Part shown: positions 57,366-64,000 of the stretch, in pieces | Position numbering within the stretch: position 1 is the stretch's first letter | How the letters are laid out: each line of letters starts with the position of its first letter | DNA from: Allosediminivita pacifica | Lineage (GTDB): Bacteria > Pseudomonadota > Alphaproteobacteria > Rhodobacterales > Rhodobacteraceae | DNA length: 64,000 nt | Direction of reading: 5' to 3' | Assembly (NCBI RefSeq): GCF_003054175.1 | Contig: NZ_QBKN01000005.1 | Coordinates: 62,001 to 126,000 of the forward strand | The notes under the pieces: model-generated | Databases searched by the model: none | What the model was told of the DNA's origin: nothing | The model's input: the letters and a program-made list of their open reading frames with translations, nothing else | Made by a program: the position numbers and the translations under genes

Positions 57366-57832
57366 TCTGCTTTGGCGCCGTCCTCGGTTTCGAACCGGTG
57401 GCGGACGGTGTCGGGAATTGCCTTCTTGCCCCCGTCGGGGGCGAGAAGGACGATCACGCCGCTGAAACGGGCCGCGAGCCTGCAGTTTGCCCAGAGCTCG
57501 CATCCAAGCGTGAAGCTGCTTGTGCGGAAGGACTTGCATGCCACCGTCGTGACGTAGTCGTCACCGAGCCTTAGCGCCTCAAGATAATCTATCTCAGCAC
57601 GGCGCAAGACAAAATGGGGGTCGTCAGCCCGCCCCTCTAGCATGCCCCAATCCCGGAAATACTGAAGGCGCGCGGTTTCGAACCACGTCATGTAAGCCGC
57701 GTTGTTGGCGTGGTTCTGCCGGTCGATTTCGGCAAAGCGGACGCGGTCTGCGAGCGCCAGCGGCCAGGTTTCCGAAAGGCCGAACTGTGCCTGCTGCTTG
57801 GCCGTGAGCGGAGTGAGATAGGGTAGGTCCAT
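57362..57832 (-). CDS. Acyl-CoA thioesterase, 4HBT (hotdog) family
   Basis: 156 residues from the ATG at 57832 ([19 protein letters not shown]); a GTG at 57865 was rejected. The hotdog motif [20 protein letters not shown] with the catalytic Asp, then [14 protein letters not shown] and [17 protein letters not shown], is typical of 4-hydroxybenzoyl-CoA/YbgC-like thioesterases. Substrate unknown. Its stop overlaps the pgi stop on the other strand. Confidence 0.82.
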   Translation of the reverse strand: MDLPYLTPLTAKQQAQFGLSETWPLALADRVRFAEIDRQNHANNAAYMTWFETARLQYFRDWGMLEGRADDPHFVLRRAEIDYLEALRLGDDYVTTVACKSFRTSSFTLGCELWANCRLAARFSGVIVLLAPDGGKKAIPDTVRHRFETEDGAKAD

Positions 57833-57944
57833 GCCGTTTTGGTAGTCCCCCGTTGCGGAAGCCACAAGAAGATTTGGGAACCCAAGTCACGGGCGGGTGT
57901 TCCCTTTCCAGTTCATATGCACGAACAAGGAAGGCCAATTTACT

Positions 57945-58436
57945 ATGAAAAGTCTGAAGCTTACCACAGCCGCACTCCTTCTGGTTCCCGGCATCGCGCT
58001 GGCCGAAAGCCATTCCAATTCCGACGACATGAACGATGCCGCAAACGACAACGGCAACATGGAGCAGGTCGCAGAAGGCGGCGATAACTCTGACGCCAAG
58101 TTGATCCGGACGCGCGACATCACGGGCGGTGTGGTCTACTCGACCGGTCAAGCCGGCACGGAAGAATGGCAAGCCGACGATGTTTTCGAAGGTCTCAACG
58201 ACCAGTGGACCCGTATCGGCGAGATCGAGGACATCGTTCTTACCGAGCAGGGCGACTTCCACGGCATCGTGGCAGAGGTCGGCGGTTTCCTCGATCTGGG
58301 CGACAAGCACGTCATGCTCGAGATCGACGATGTGAACCTCGTTGCGCTGGACGATGGCACCTATGCCTACGTCACCAACCGCACCGAGGAACAGCTGGAA
58401 GAAATGGAAGGCGTCGACGAAGGCTTCTGGGACTGA
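57945..58436 (+). CDS. Exported PRC-barrel domain protein
   Basis: 163 residues. Signal peptide MKSLKLTTAALLLVPGIALA, then an Asn/Asp-rich linker (SHSNSDDMNDAANDNGN). Residues ~60-150 match a PRC-barrel: WTRIGEIEDIVLTEQGDFHG, IVAEVGGFLDLGDKHVMLEI. AAGGAAGGCC is upstream. PRC-barrels occur in photosynthetic reaction centre H subunits and in RimM; this exported version is common in roseobacters. Its role, possibly envelope stress or ligand binding, is unknown. Confidence 0.8.
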   Translation: MKSLKLTTAALLLVPGIALAESHSNSDDMNDAANDNGNMEQVAEGGDNSDAKLIRTRDITGGVVYSTGQAGTEEWQADDVFEGLNDQWTRIGEIEDIVLTEQGDFHGIVAEVGGFLDLGDKHVMLEIDDVNLVALDDGTYAYVTNRTEEQLEEMEGVDEGFWD

Positions 58437-58472
58437 GGTAGTCCCTCCAAGCAAGGCCTTGAGGCCAGTCAG

Positions 58473-58500
58473 AGGCGCGTCCCGCAGGGGCGCGCCTTTT
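58473..58500 (+). terminator. Intrinsic terminator after the PRC-barrel gene
   Basis: AGGCGCGTCCC pairs with GGGGCGCGCCT (one G-U) around GCA and ends in TTTT. The T-run touches the stop codon of the convergent cupin gene. Confidence 0.85.
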
Positions 58501-58946
58501 CAGTTGGCAGCTGATATGTCGAACCCAGGCTCGGCGAGCATGAAACCCTCGAACTGAAACGCTGGAGAGACGGTGCAACTCACAAGGGTCCAGTCGCCAT
58601 TCGTCCGGGCCGCCTGCCAATGATCTTCGGGAACGATGCCTTGCGGACGCTCACCCGAGGCAAGATCCGGCCCGAGTATGAGATCGCGGCGAGGCCCCCT
58701 GTCGCTTTCGGAGATGGAAAGCACGAGCGGCGCGCCGGCGTGGAAGTGCCAGATCTCGGTTGCATCCACGCGGTGCCAGTGGCTGGCTTGGCCTGCTTTC
58801 AGCAGAAAATAGATGCAGGTGCCCGCAGGCCGTGCATCGCCCTCTGCTGCGGCGATCCAGGTCTGCCGGAAATAGCCGCCCTCAGGGTGGGGGGCGAGGT
58901 CCAGCATGGCGATGATGTCGTCGGCGCTCAGGTCTGATTGGGGCAA
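58500..58946 (-). CDS. DUF985 cupin family protein
   Basis: 148 residues. The best start is the TTG at 58946, six bases after GGAG (product begins LPQSDLSADDIIAMLDLAPH); the next ATG would remove the first helix. Cupin motifs: PHPEGGYFRQTW, SHWHRVDATEIWHFHAGAPL with metal-type His, and SCTVSPAFQFEGFML. YML079-like cupin of unknown activity, possibly sugar-phosphate binding. It is divergent from the endolysin gene. Confidence 0.8.
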   Translation of the reverse strand: MPQSDLSADDIIAMLDLAPHPEGGYFRQTWIAAAEGDARPAGTCIYFLLKAGQASHWHRVDATEIWHFHAGAPLVLSISESDRGPRRDLILGPDLASGERPQGIVPEDHWQAARTNGDWTLVSCTVSPAFQFEGFMLAEPGFDISAAN

Positions 58947-59024
58947 CGTTCGCTCCGGTGAATGCGGGTTAACGGATAGATCGCAGTTTCGGTGCCAGCG
59001 AGAATGCGTGCAAGAGGCAGTCCG

Positions 59025-59645
59025 ATGACGCAGATGACCGAAATCAGGCGAATGGCTGAAGAGATCGTCGCCCGCGAAGGGGGTTATGTGAACGATCCCG
59101 ACGATCCCGGTGGCGCGACAAAGTACGGCGTCACGATCCACACGCTGCGGCGGCTGGGGCTTGATCTCGACGGCAATGCCAAGATCGACGCCGAAGACGT
59201 CCGTCGCATTCCGCGGGAGATGGCGACGGACATCTTTCTGAAGCACTACTTTTTCGGTCCCAAGATCGGGGATCTTCCGCCGCTGCTGCACGCCACCGTC
59301 TTCGATATGTACGTCCACGCAGGTTCCAACGCCGTGAGGGTGCTTCAGCGCCTGCTCAACGACATGGGCGAGGACGTGGCAGTCGATGGTGCCATTGGCC
59401 CCCGGACCGCGGCTGCGTGCCATCGTGCTGCCGTGCGGGCACCGGACCACATTGTCGACGCTTACGGGATCGCGCGGCGGAACTACTATTTTTCGATCGC
59501 TGATCGTCGACCGGCATCCCGCAAGTACGCCCGCATGCGATCGGGCGCAAAAGGCGGCTGGATCCGGCGGGCCGAGGAATTCATTTCCGAACGCTACCAC
59601 ATGAGCGAAGCCGAGTTCCGCGCGCGGGTGGCGTCATGGGCCTGA
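59025..59645 (+). CDS. Endolysin: GH108 N-acetylmuramidase with peptidoglycan-binding domain
   Basis: 206 residues, no signal peptide. GH108 catalytic domain begins AEEIVAREGGYVNDPDDPGG followed by ATKYGVTIHTLRRLG, with the catalytic Glu in REGGYVND. Residues ~110-195 are the predicted peptidoglycan-binding domain type 3 (NDMGEDVAVDGAIGPRTAAA, GGWIRRAEEFISERYHMSE). It cleaves the glycan backbone of peptidoglycan. The downstream holin gene overlaps its end by ten bases. In R. capsulatus such an endolysin-holin pair releases gene transfer agent particles. Confidence 0.88.
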   Translation: MTQMTEIRRMAEEIVAREGGYVNDPDDPGGATKYGVTIHTLRRLGLDLDGNAKIDAEDVRRIPREMATDIFLKHYFFGPKIGDLPPLLHATVFDMYVHAGSNAVRVLQRLLNDMGEDVAVDGAIGPRTAAACHRAAVRAPDHIVDAYGIARRNYYFSIADRRPASRKYARMRSGAKGGWIRRAEEFISERYHMSEAEFRARVASWA

Positions 59646-60186
59646 TCGAGAAGGTGCTAGGCATGGTTTTTGGTGGCGGTCGCAACGTGGTTGCCGAGAC
59701 GGCCGAGGTCTTCCGCGTGAACTCCGAAGGCCAGGCACGGCGCAGGCGGCCGCGCTCACGCAGTTTGCGCAGGAATTCCGCGTGGCGCGCCGCGGGTGGT
59801 TCGACCGGCTGATGGACGCGCTGAACCGCATTCCGCGGCCGGCCATGGCCCTTGGGACCCTCGGCCTTTTCACCGCGGCCATGGTGGACCCTGCGTGGTT
59901 CGCAGCCCGCATGGCCGGAATTGCGCTGGTGCCCGAGCCGCTTTGGTGGCTGCTCGGGGCGATCGTGAGCTTCTATTTCGGCGCGCGCCATCAGGCGAAG
60001 GGCCAGGAACTGCAGCGCGATCTGGCCGCGACGATGGCCGCGGTTCCGGAGGTGATCCGGCAGGTCCGGGACGTCGAGGCGCTTCGCTCGCCTGCCGTGT
60101 CCGCCAACGGGGAGGAGGTTGACATGCCACGCATTGCGGACCGTTCCGAGAACCCGGCACTTGCCGACTGGCAGGCGGCGCGATGA
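59636..60186 (+). pseudogene. GTA-type 3TM holin with a single-base frameshift
   Basis: The frame from the ATG at 59636 reads MGLIEKVLGMVFGGGRNVVA, then TAEVFRVNSEG, and stops soon after. The remaining family sequence continues in another frame as AQAAALTQFAQEFRVARRGW, FDRLMDALNRIPRPAMALG, MVDPAWFAARMAGIALVPEP, LWWLLGAIVSFYFGARHQAK and ENPALADWQAAR. One added base in GGCACGGCGCAG near 59739 repairs it to 183 residues. It matches the GTA_holin_3TM layout. Mutation and sequencing error are both possible. Confidence 0.75.
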
Positions 60187-60198
60187 GCACCGGGGCGC

Positions 60199-60975
60199 CT
60201 AGCGCCCCTCGTAGCGCGCCGCTCGCTTTTCAAGGAAGGCAACGACGCCTTCCTTGAAGTCGCGGGTCTGGCCGCATTGCCCCTGAAGCTCGGATTCGAG
60301 CGAAAGCTGCTGGTCCAGCGTGTTGTCGAAGCTTGCCCGCAAAGCCTGCTTCACGCGGCTGTAGGCAGCGGTCGGGCCCTGAGCGAGATGCGCGGCCCGG
60401 CCCATCCAGATATCTTCAAAACGGTCGTCCGGCACCGCTTCCCAGATCATGCCCCAGGCCTCGGCCTTGCGCGCCTCGATCCTCTCGGCAAAGAGGGCAG
60501 CGCCCATCGCGCGGGCCATGCCGACCTGCCGGGGCAGGAACCATGTCCCCGCGGCGTCGGGGATGAGGCCGATGCGCGTGAAGGCCTGCGTGAAGAACGC
60601 ACTCTCCGCGGCAATCACCACATCGGCGGACAGCGCGAGGTTGGCGCCGGCGCCCGCCGCCGCCCCGTTGACTGCGCTGATGGTGGGCACGGGGCAGTCA
60701 CTGATCGCTCGCAACATCGGCACATATTCGTCGCGCAGCACGCGTTCGAGATCGAGATTGGCGAGGGTGGTCCGGTCGCCGAGATCCTGCCCCGAACAGA
60801 AGGATTTTCCGCTTCCGGTGAGGACCGCGACGCGCGCCTCCGATCCCGCGCGCTTGAACGCGTCGGTCAGTTCGGCGCGCATCTGCGTGTTGAGTGCGTT
60901 CATCACGTCGGGGCGGTTCATGCGCACCACCGCGACATCGTTCTTCACCTCGTAACCGAGCGTATCGTAATCCAT
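60199..60975 (-). CDS. Enoyl-CoA hydratase/isomerase family protein (PaaG/PaaB-like)
   Basis: 258 residues. Crotonase fold. VAVVRMNRPDVMNALNTQMR, TGSGKSFCSGQDLGDRTT (oxyanion hole), AISDCPVPTISAVNGAAAGA, LALSADVVIAAESAFFTQAF and IGLIPDAAGTWFLPRQVGMA. The catalytic pair is Ala/Asp-like at PDAAGT, as in PaaG isomerases, and not the Glu/Glu of true hydratases. Start behind GGGAGG. Phenylacetate degradation is a possible pathway, but no paa genes are in view. Confidence 0.85.
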   Translation of the reverse strand: MDYDTLGYEVKNDVAVVRMNRPDVMNALNTQMRAELTDAFKRAGSEARVAVLTGSGKSFCSGQDLGDRTTLANLDLERVLRDEYVPMLRAISDCPVPTISAVNGAAAGAGANLALSADVVIAAESAFFTQAFTRIGLIPDAAGTWFLPRQVGMARAMGAALFAERIEARKAEAWGMIWEAVPDDRFEDIWMGRAAHLAQGPTAAYSRVKQALRASFDNTLDQQLSLESELQGQCGQTRDFKEGVVAFLEKRAARYEGR

Positions 60976-61048
60976 CTCCTGGCCCTCCCCCTGACGGTCG
61001 GCATCATGAAACACGGGCCGTCCGGGGAAGGCAAAGCCAAACGCGGCG

Positions 61049-61555
61049 TCACGGGCGGCGGAACAGCCTGGCGATCAGGGCGCGAGCGTCAGGTGTGGGC
61101 GCGCGTTCCACGCGCAGGTACTCCGACCCATCCGTGGCACGCGTGAAGAGCCCGTGTTCGACCAGACCCCGGCGGATCTGAGCGGCGTCGCGAAAGCTGC
61201 AAAGGGCGTGGATCCGCGTGCTGATGCCGCGCTCTGTCATGACCTCGCGCGCGGGCAGGCGCGACCAGATCACCCAAAGGCAGAGCTCCTGCATCCGCAT
61301 GCGGGTTGGCCAGCGGGCAAGGTCGCCTGCCTCGTCGAAATGCCGGGCTGCGCGCTGCACGGCCTTCTCGTCCACAAGAGATGGAGGCGTACTCGCCAGA
61401 CGGGCGCGCATGTGCTGGTAGTTGCGGTAGCCCGCCGACCGGGCAATCAGCCCGAGCATCTCGAGGTGCGATGGCGGTTGGTCGAGCCCGGCCCGCAGCG
61501 TCTTTGCAAAGGTGGAGACGTCCTTGAGGGACAGGGGTATGAGGTCGCGAGACAT
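61049..61555 (-). CDS. DUF2087 domain protein
   Basis: 168 residues. The C-terminal ~70 residues (RWPTRMRMQELCLWVIWSRL, EVMTERGISTRIHALCSF, LVEHGLFTRATDGSEYLRV) match the DUF2087 winged-helix-like family; the N-terminus (LKTLRAGLDQPPSHLEMLGL-type helices) is a basic helical region. Possibly a small regulator; function unknown. Confidence 0.75.
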   Translation of the reverse strand: MSRDLIPLSLKDVSTFAKTLRAGLDQPPSHLEMLGLIARSAGYRNYQHMRARLASTPPSLVDEKAVQRAARHFDEAGDLARWPTRMRMQELCLWVIWSRLPAREVMTERGISTRIHALCSFRDAAQIRRGLVEHGLFTRATDGSEYLRVERAPTPDARALIARLFRRP

Positions 61556-61801
61556 ATGAGTCCTCCGTCACCGATACCGCGCTCCCTGAGGGAGTAGGAG
61601 GTCCGCCCTTGTCCATGGGTATCACGAAGGCGATCCATATCGGTTCGTGAGGCAGGTTTAGCAAGTGGCGGAGCCTGGGTGAACTGCGGACCCTGCATTG
61701 CCTATAGCATCTGGCTGCGGCCCGGTCGATGACAAAGCCCTGTGGAAGGACGTGTTCGCGCAACGGCCGTTGCCGCGAAGACGCGTCCCCCTTCCTGTCC
61801 G

Positions 61802-62272
61802 CTACTCGCGCAGTAACTCTTCCAGCCGACGCCGTTCATCCTCGCTCAGCGCGTCGGAGGCAGGGCTCTCCGCGCGCGACCGGCTGCGGATGTAGGCGGC
61901 GCCAACGCCGGCGGCACAGATGAAGAGCAGGGGGCCCGCGGCCCAGAGAAGCCAGTTCCAGCCGCGGGTCGTCGGTTGCAGCAGGACAAATTCTCCGTAT
62001 CGCTCGACGATGAAGTCGACGACCTCTTCGTTGCTGTCCCCGGCGACCAGCCTTTCGCGGACCAGCAGCCGCAGGTCGCGGGCCAGCGAAGCGTTGGATT
62101 CGTCGATGCTCTCATTCTGGCAGACAAGGCATCTGAGCCCGGCGGAGATATCGCGCGCGCGTTGCTCGAGCACCGGATCGTCCAGCATCTCGTCAGGTTG
62201 CACCGCGGCCGCGGGCAGGGCGGCCATGGCGAAACAAAGGGCCAGGATCATGCGGCGCAGCAGGAGCATCAT
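61802..62272 (-). CDS. ccmH: Cytochrome c-type biogenesis protein CcmH
   Basis: 156 residues. Signal peptide MMLLLRRMILALCFAMAALP, redox motif LRCLVCQNESIDESNA with the Cys pair, FIVERYGEFVLLQPTTRG, then one membrane helix (residues ~105-130) and a charged cytoplasmic tail. It keeps the CXXCH cysteines of apocytochrome c reduced for heme attachment by CcmF. The start ATG overlaps the ccmF stop by four bases. Confidence 0.94.
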   Translation of the reverse strand: MMLLLRRMILALCFAMAALPAAAVQPDEMLDDPVLEQRARDISAGLRCLVCQNESIDESNASLARDLRLLVRERLVAGDSNEEVVDFIVERYGEFVLLQPTTRGWNWLLWAAGPLLFICAAGVGAAYIRSRSRAESPASDALSEDERRRLEELLRE

Positions 62273-64000
62273 TCCGCAGGCACTCCCTTGGCCGCCGTTC
62301 GCTTGCCTGCACCGGCGGCCACGCGGAAACGGCGATCCGAAAGCGACACGAAGCCCCCAAGCGCCATGAGGATCGCGCCGCCCCAGATCCAGTTCGCCAG
62401 GGGCTTCAGATAGGTCCGGATCACCCAGCCGCCGCCCGACTGCTCGTCGCCGATGACGACGTAGAGATCGCGCAGGAACCGGTAGTCGATGGCGGCCTCC
62501 GTCGTGGGCATCTGGGCCACGGGGTAGTTTCGCTTCTGCGGGAAAAGGCGGGCGATCTCGTCTCCATCGCTGCGGATTGCCACTTCGCCTTGCGTTGCGT
62601 AATAGTTCGGCCCCTGGATTTCTTCGACCCCGAGAAGTTCGAGCTCGAAGCCCGCGACTTCGAAGGGCTCCCCGATCTGGGCGATGCGGATGTCCTCCTG
62701 CTCCCAGGCGGTAAGGCCAGCGATGCCGAGCATGGTGATGCCAAGCCCAGCGTGCGCGATGCTCTTGCCCCAGTCGGCGCGGGGCAGGCGCCGCAGACGC
62801 GACCAATCGCGGTTCTGCCCCGTGCGGGAGATCAGGTCTGTCACCGCCCCGCCGATGAGCCAGGCCCCGAGGAAGACGCCCATGGGGCCAAGCAGGCTGC
62901 GGCCGGTCTGGAGTACCCATGTCAGTCCGAGAAGGGCGAGGGCGAGGAAGAACGCCGGGGCGAGCTGACGTGCGACGCGGCTGGCGCTGCCACGCTTCCA
63001 TGCGAGCATGGAGCCGAAGGGAAGCAGCAGCCCGAGGATCAGCATGAAAGGCGTGAAGGCCATGTCGAAGAAGGGCGGGCCGACGCTGAGCTTGCGGTCA
63101 AAGGCCATCTCGGCAACGAGCGGCCACAGGGTGCCCACGAAGACGACGAAGGCCGAGACCGCCAGCAGGATGTTGTTGGCGACCAGCGCGCTCTCGCGAC
63201 TGACGATACCGAAGACGCCGCGCGCCTGCATGACACCCGAGCGCGCTGCAAAGAGCGTGAGCGCGCCGCCGGTGAAGACGACCAGGATCAGCAGGATGAA
63301 GACGCCGCGTTCGGGGTCCGAGGCGAAGGAATGCACGGAGGTGATGACGCCGGAACGGACGATGAAGGTCCCGATGAGCGAGAAGCCGAAGGCAAGGATG
63401 GCGAGCAGGATCGTCCAGCTTTTCAGGGACTCGCGCTTCTCGACCACGATGGCGGAGTGGAGCAGCGCGGCGGCCAGAAGCCAGGGCATGAAGCTCGCAT
63501 TCTCGACCGGGTCCCAGAACCAGAAGCCGCCCCAGCCGAGCTCGTAGTAGGCCCACCAGGATCCCAGCGCGATGCCAATGGTGAGACAGACCCATGCGGC
63601 CAGCGTCCAGGGGCGGACCCAGCGGGCCCAGGCGGCGTCGACGCGGCCCTCGATCAGCGCGGCCACGGCGAAGCTGAAGCAAATGCTGAGCCCGACGTAG
63701 CCGAGGTAGAGGAAGGGCGGGTGAAAGGCGAGGCCGGGGTCCTGCAGGAGCGGGTTCAGATCCTGCCCGTCGAAGGGGGGCACCGGCATCCGCTCGAATG
63801 GGTTCGAGGTGAAGAGGATGAAGGCGATGAAGGCGACACCGATGGCGGCCTGCACCGAGAGAACCCGCGCCCTCAGTCCCGGAGGGAGGTTGCCGCCGAA
63901 CCAGGCGGCCATGGCGCCGAAGAGGCTCAGGATCAGCACCCACAGCAGCATGGAGCCCTCGTGGTTCCCCCAGACGCCGCTGATCTTGTAGATGAGCGGC
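62269..64000 (-). CDS. ccmF: Heme lyase subunit CcmF (5' end outside window)
   Basis: About 577 residues to the window edge. The frame is open there: KISGVWGNHEGSMLLWVLIL is internal to CcmF, so the true start lies beyond. Multi-spanning membrane protein with the WWD heme-handling motif WGGFWFWDPVENASFMPWL, heme-ligand His in DPGLAFHPPFLYLGYV and WNRFEVTVL-type periplasmic loop. Forms the Ccm system I heme ligation complex with CcmH, which is encoded next by overlap. Confidence 0.95.
   Translation of the reverse strand, partial: PLIYKISGVWGNHEGSMLLWVLILSLFGAMAAWFGGNLPPGLRARVLSVQAAIGVAFIAFILFTSNPFERMPVPPFDGQDLNPLLQDPGLAFHPPFLYLGYVGLSICFSFAVAALIEGRVDAAWARWVRPWTLAAWVCLTIGIALGSWWAYYELGWGGFWFWDPVENASFMPWLLAAALLHSAIVVEKRESLKSWTILLAILAFGFSLIGTFIVRSGVITSVHSFASDPERGVFILLILVVFTGGALTLFAARSGVMQARGVFGIVSRESALVANNILLAVSAFVVFVGTLWPLVAEMAFDRKLSVGPPFFDMAFTPFMLILGLLLPFGSMLAWKRGSASRVARQLAPAFFLALALLGLTWVLQTGRSLLGPMGVFLGAWLIGGAVTDLISRTGQNRDWSRLRRLPRADWGKSIAHAGLGITMLGIAGLTAWEQEDIRIAQIGEPFEVAGFELELLGVEEIQGPNYYATQGEVAIRSDGDEIARLFPQKRNYPVAQMPTTEAAIDYRFLRDLYVVIGDEQSGGGWVIRTYLKPLANWIWGGAILMALGGFVSLSDRRFRVAAGAGKRTAAKGVPAE

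Overview
The window is GC-rich DNA of an alphaproteobacterium, most probably a marine Rhodobacteraceae (Roseobacter-group) member. Support comes from the complex I operon interrupted by family-specific small genes (DUF5333, DUF5337, three short lipoproteins, NuoE with a C-terminal helix-hairpin-helix extension), an acrylyl-CoA reductase (AcuI-like) beside a betaine/DMSP-type BCCT transporter, an endolysin plus GTA-type holin pair, and an Entner-Doudoroff-style zwf-pgl-pgi cluster. No rRNA, tRNA, CRISPR array or insertion sequence was seen. Almost all of the window is coding. The long antisense reading frames that accompany most genes are by-products of high GC3.

Layout. 1-4.7 kb: on the minus strand a partial RamA-like ASKHA/[2Fe-2S] protein, a CaiB-type CoA-transferase, CreA and a PNPOx-like protein; then on the plus strand a small membrane-anchored protein, a glutathione S-transferase and a small membrane protein. 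4.9-25.1 kb: complete nuo operon in the order A-B-C-D-x-E-x-x-x-F-(gap)-x-x-G-x-H-x-I-x-x-J-x-x-K-L-M-N, where x marks extra genes. 25.2-29.6 kb: birA, coaX, rnj and gph follow in the same direction, then osmC and a bidirectional terminator. 29.7-32.2 kb: DEAD-box helicase and an unknown gene (minus). 32.3-39.4 kb: acuI-like reductase, BCCT transporter, frameshifted MFS transporter, class V aminotransferase-like enzyme, photolyase. 39.4-46.7 kb: SH3 lipoprotein (minus), cyclopropane-fatty-acid synthase family protein, GGCT-NUDIX fusion, cysteine synthase, large MscS channel, AlaX editing protein. 47.2-53.4 kb (minus): EamA permease-fur pair, DUF533 protein, SelO, and a radical SAM / nucleoside hydrolase / GNAT group. 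53.6-57.4 kb: zwf-pgl-pgi with a LacI-family (CceR-like) operator candidate in front. 57.4-64 kb: thioesterase, exported PRC-barrel protein, cupin, endolysin plus frameshifted holin, enoyl-CoA hydratase, DUF2087 protein, and the cytochrome c maturation genes ccmH and ccmF, the latter cut by the window edge.

How it works together. The central block encodes the proton-pumping NADH dehydrogenase. Its extra genes are co-oriented with nuo genes and often overlap them by 1-4 bases, so they are probably co-transcribed. Three of them, including NuoE itself, end in the same roughly 65-70 residue helix-hairpin-helix module. This is the strongest candidate for an uncharacterised complex I-associated system here. 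zwf, pgl and pgi feed glucose-6-phosphate into the Entner-Doudoroff route. CcmF/CcmH build c-type cytochromes for the same respiratory chain. Two genes (MFS transporter and holin) carry single-base frameshifts, each repaired by one extra G, so either recent decay or sequencing error is possible.
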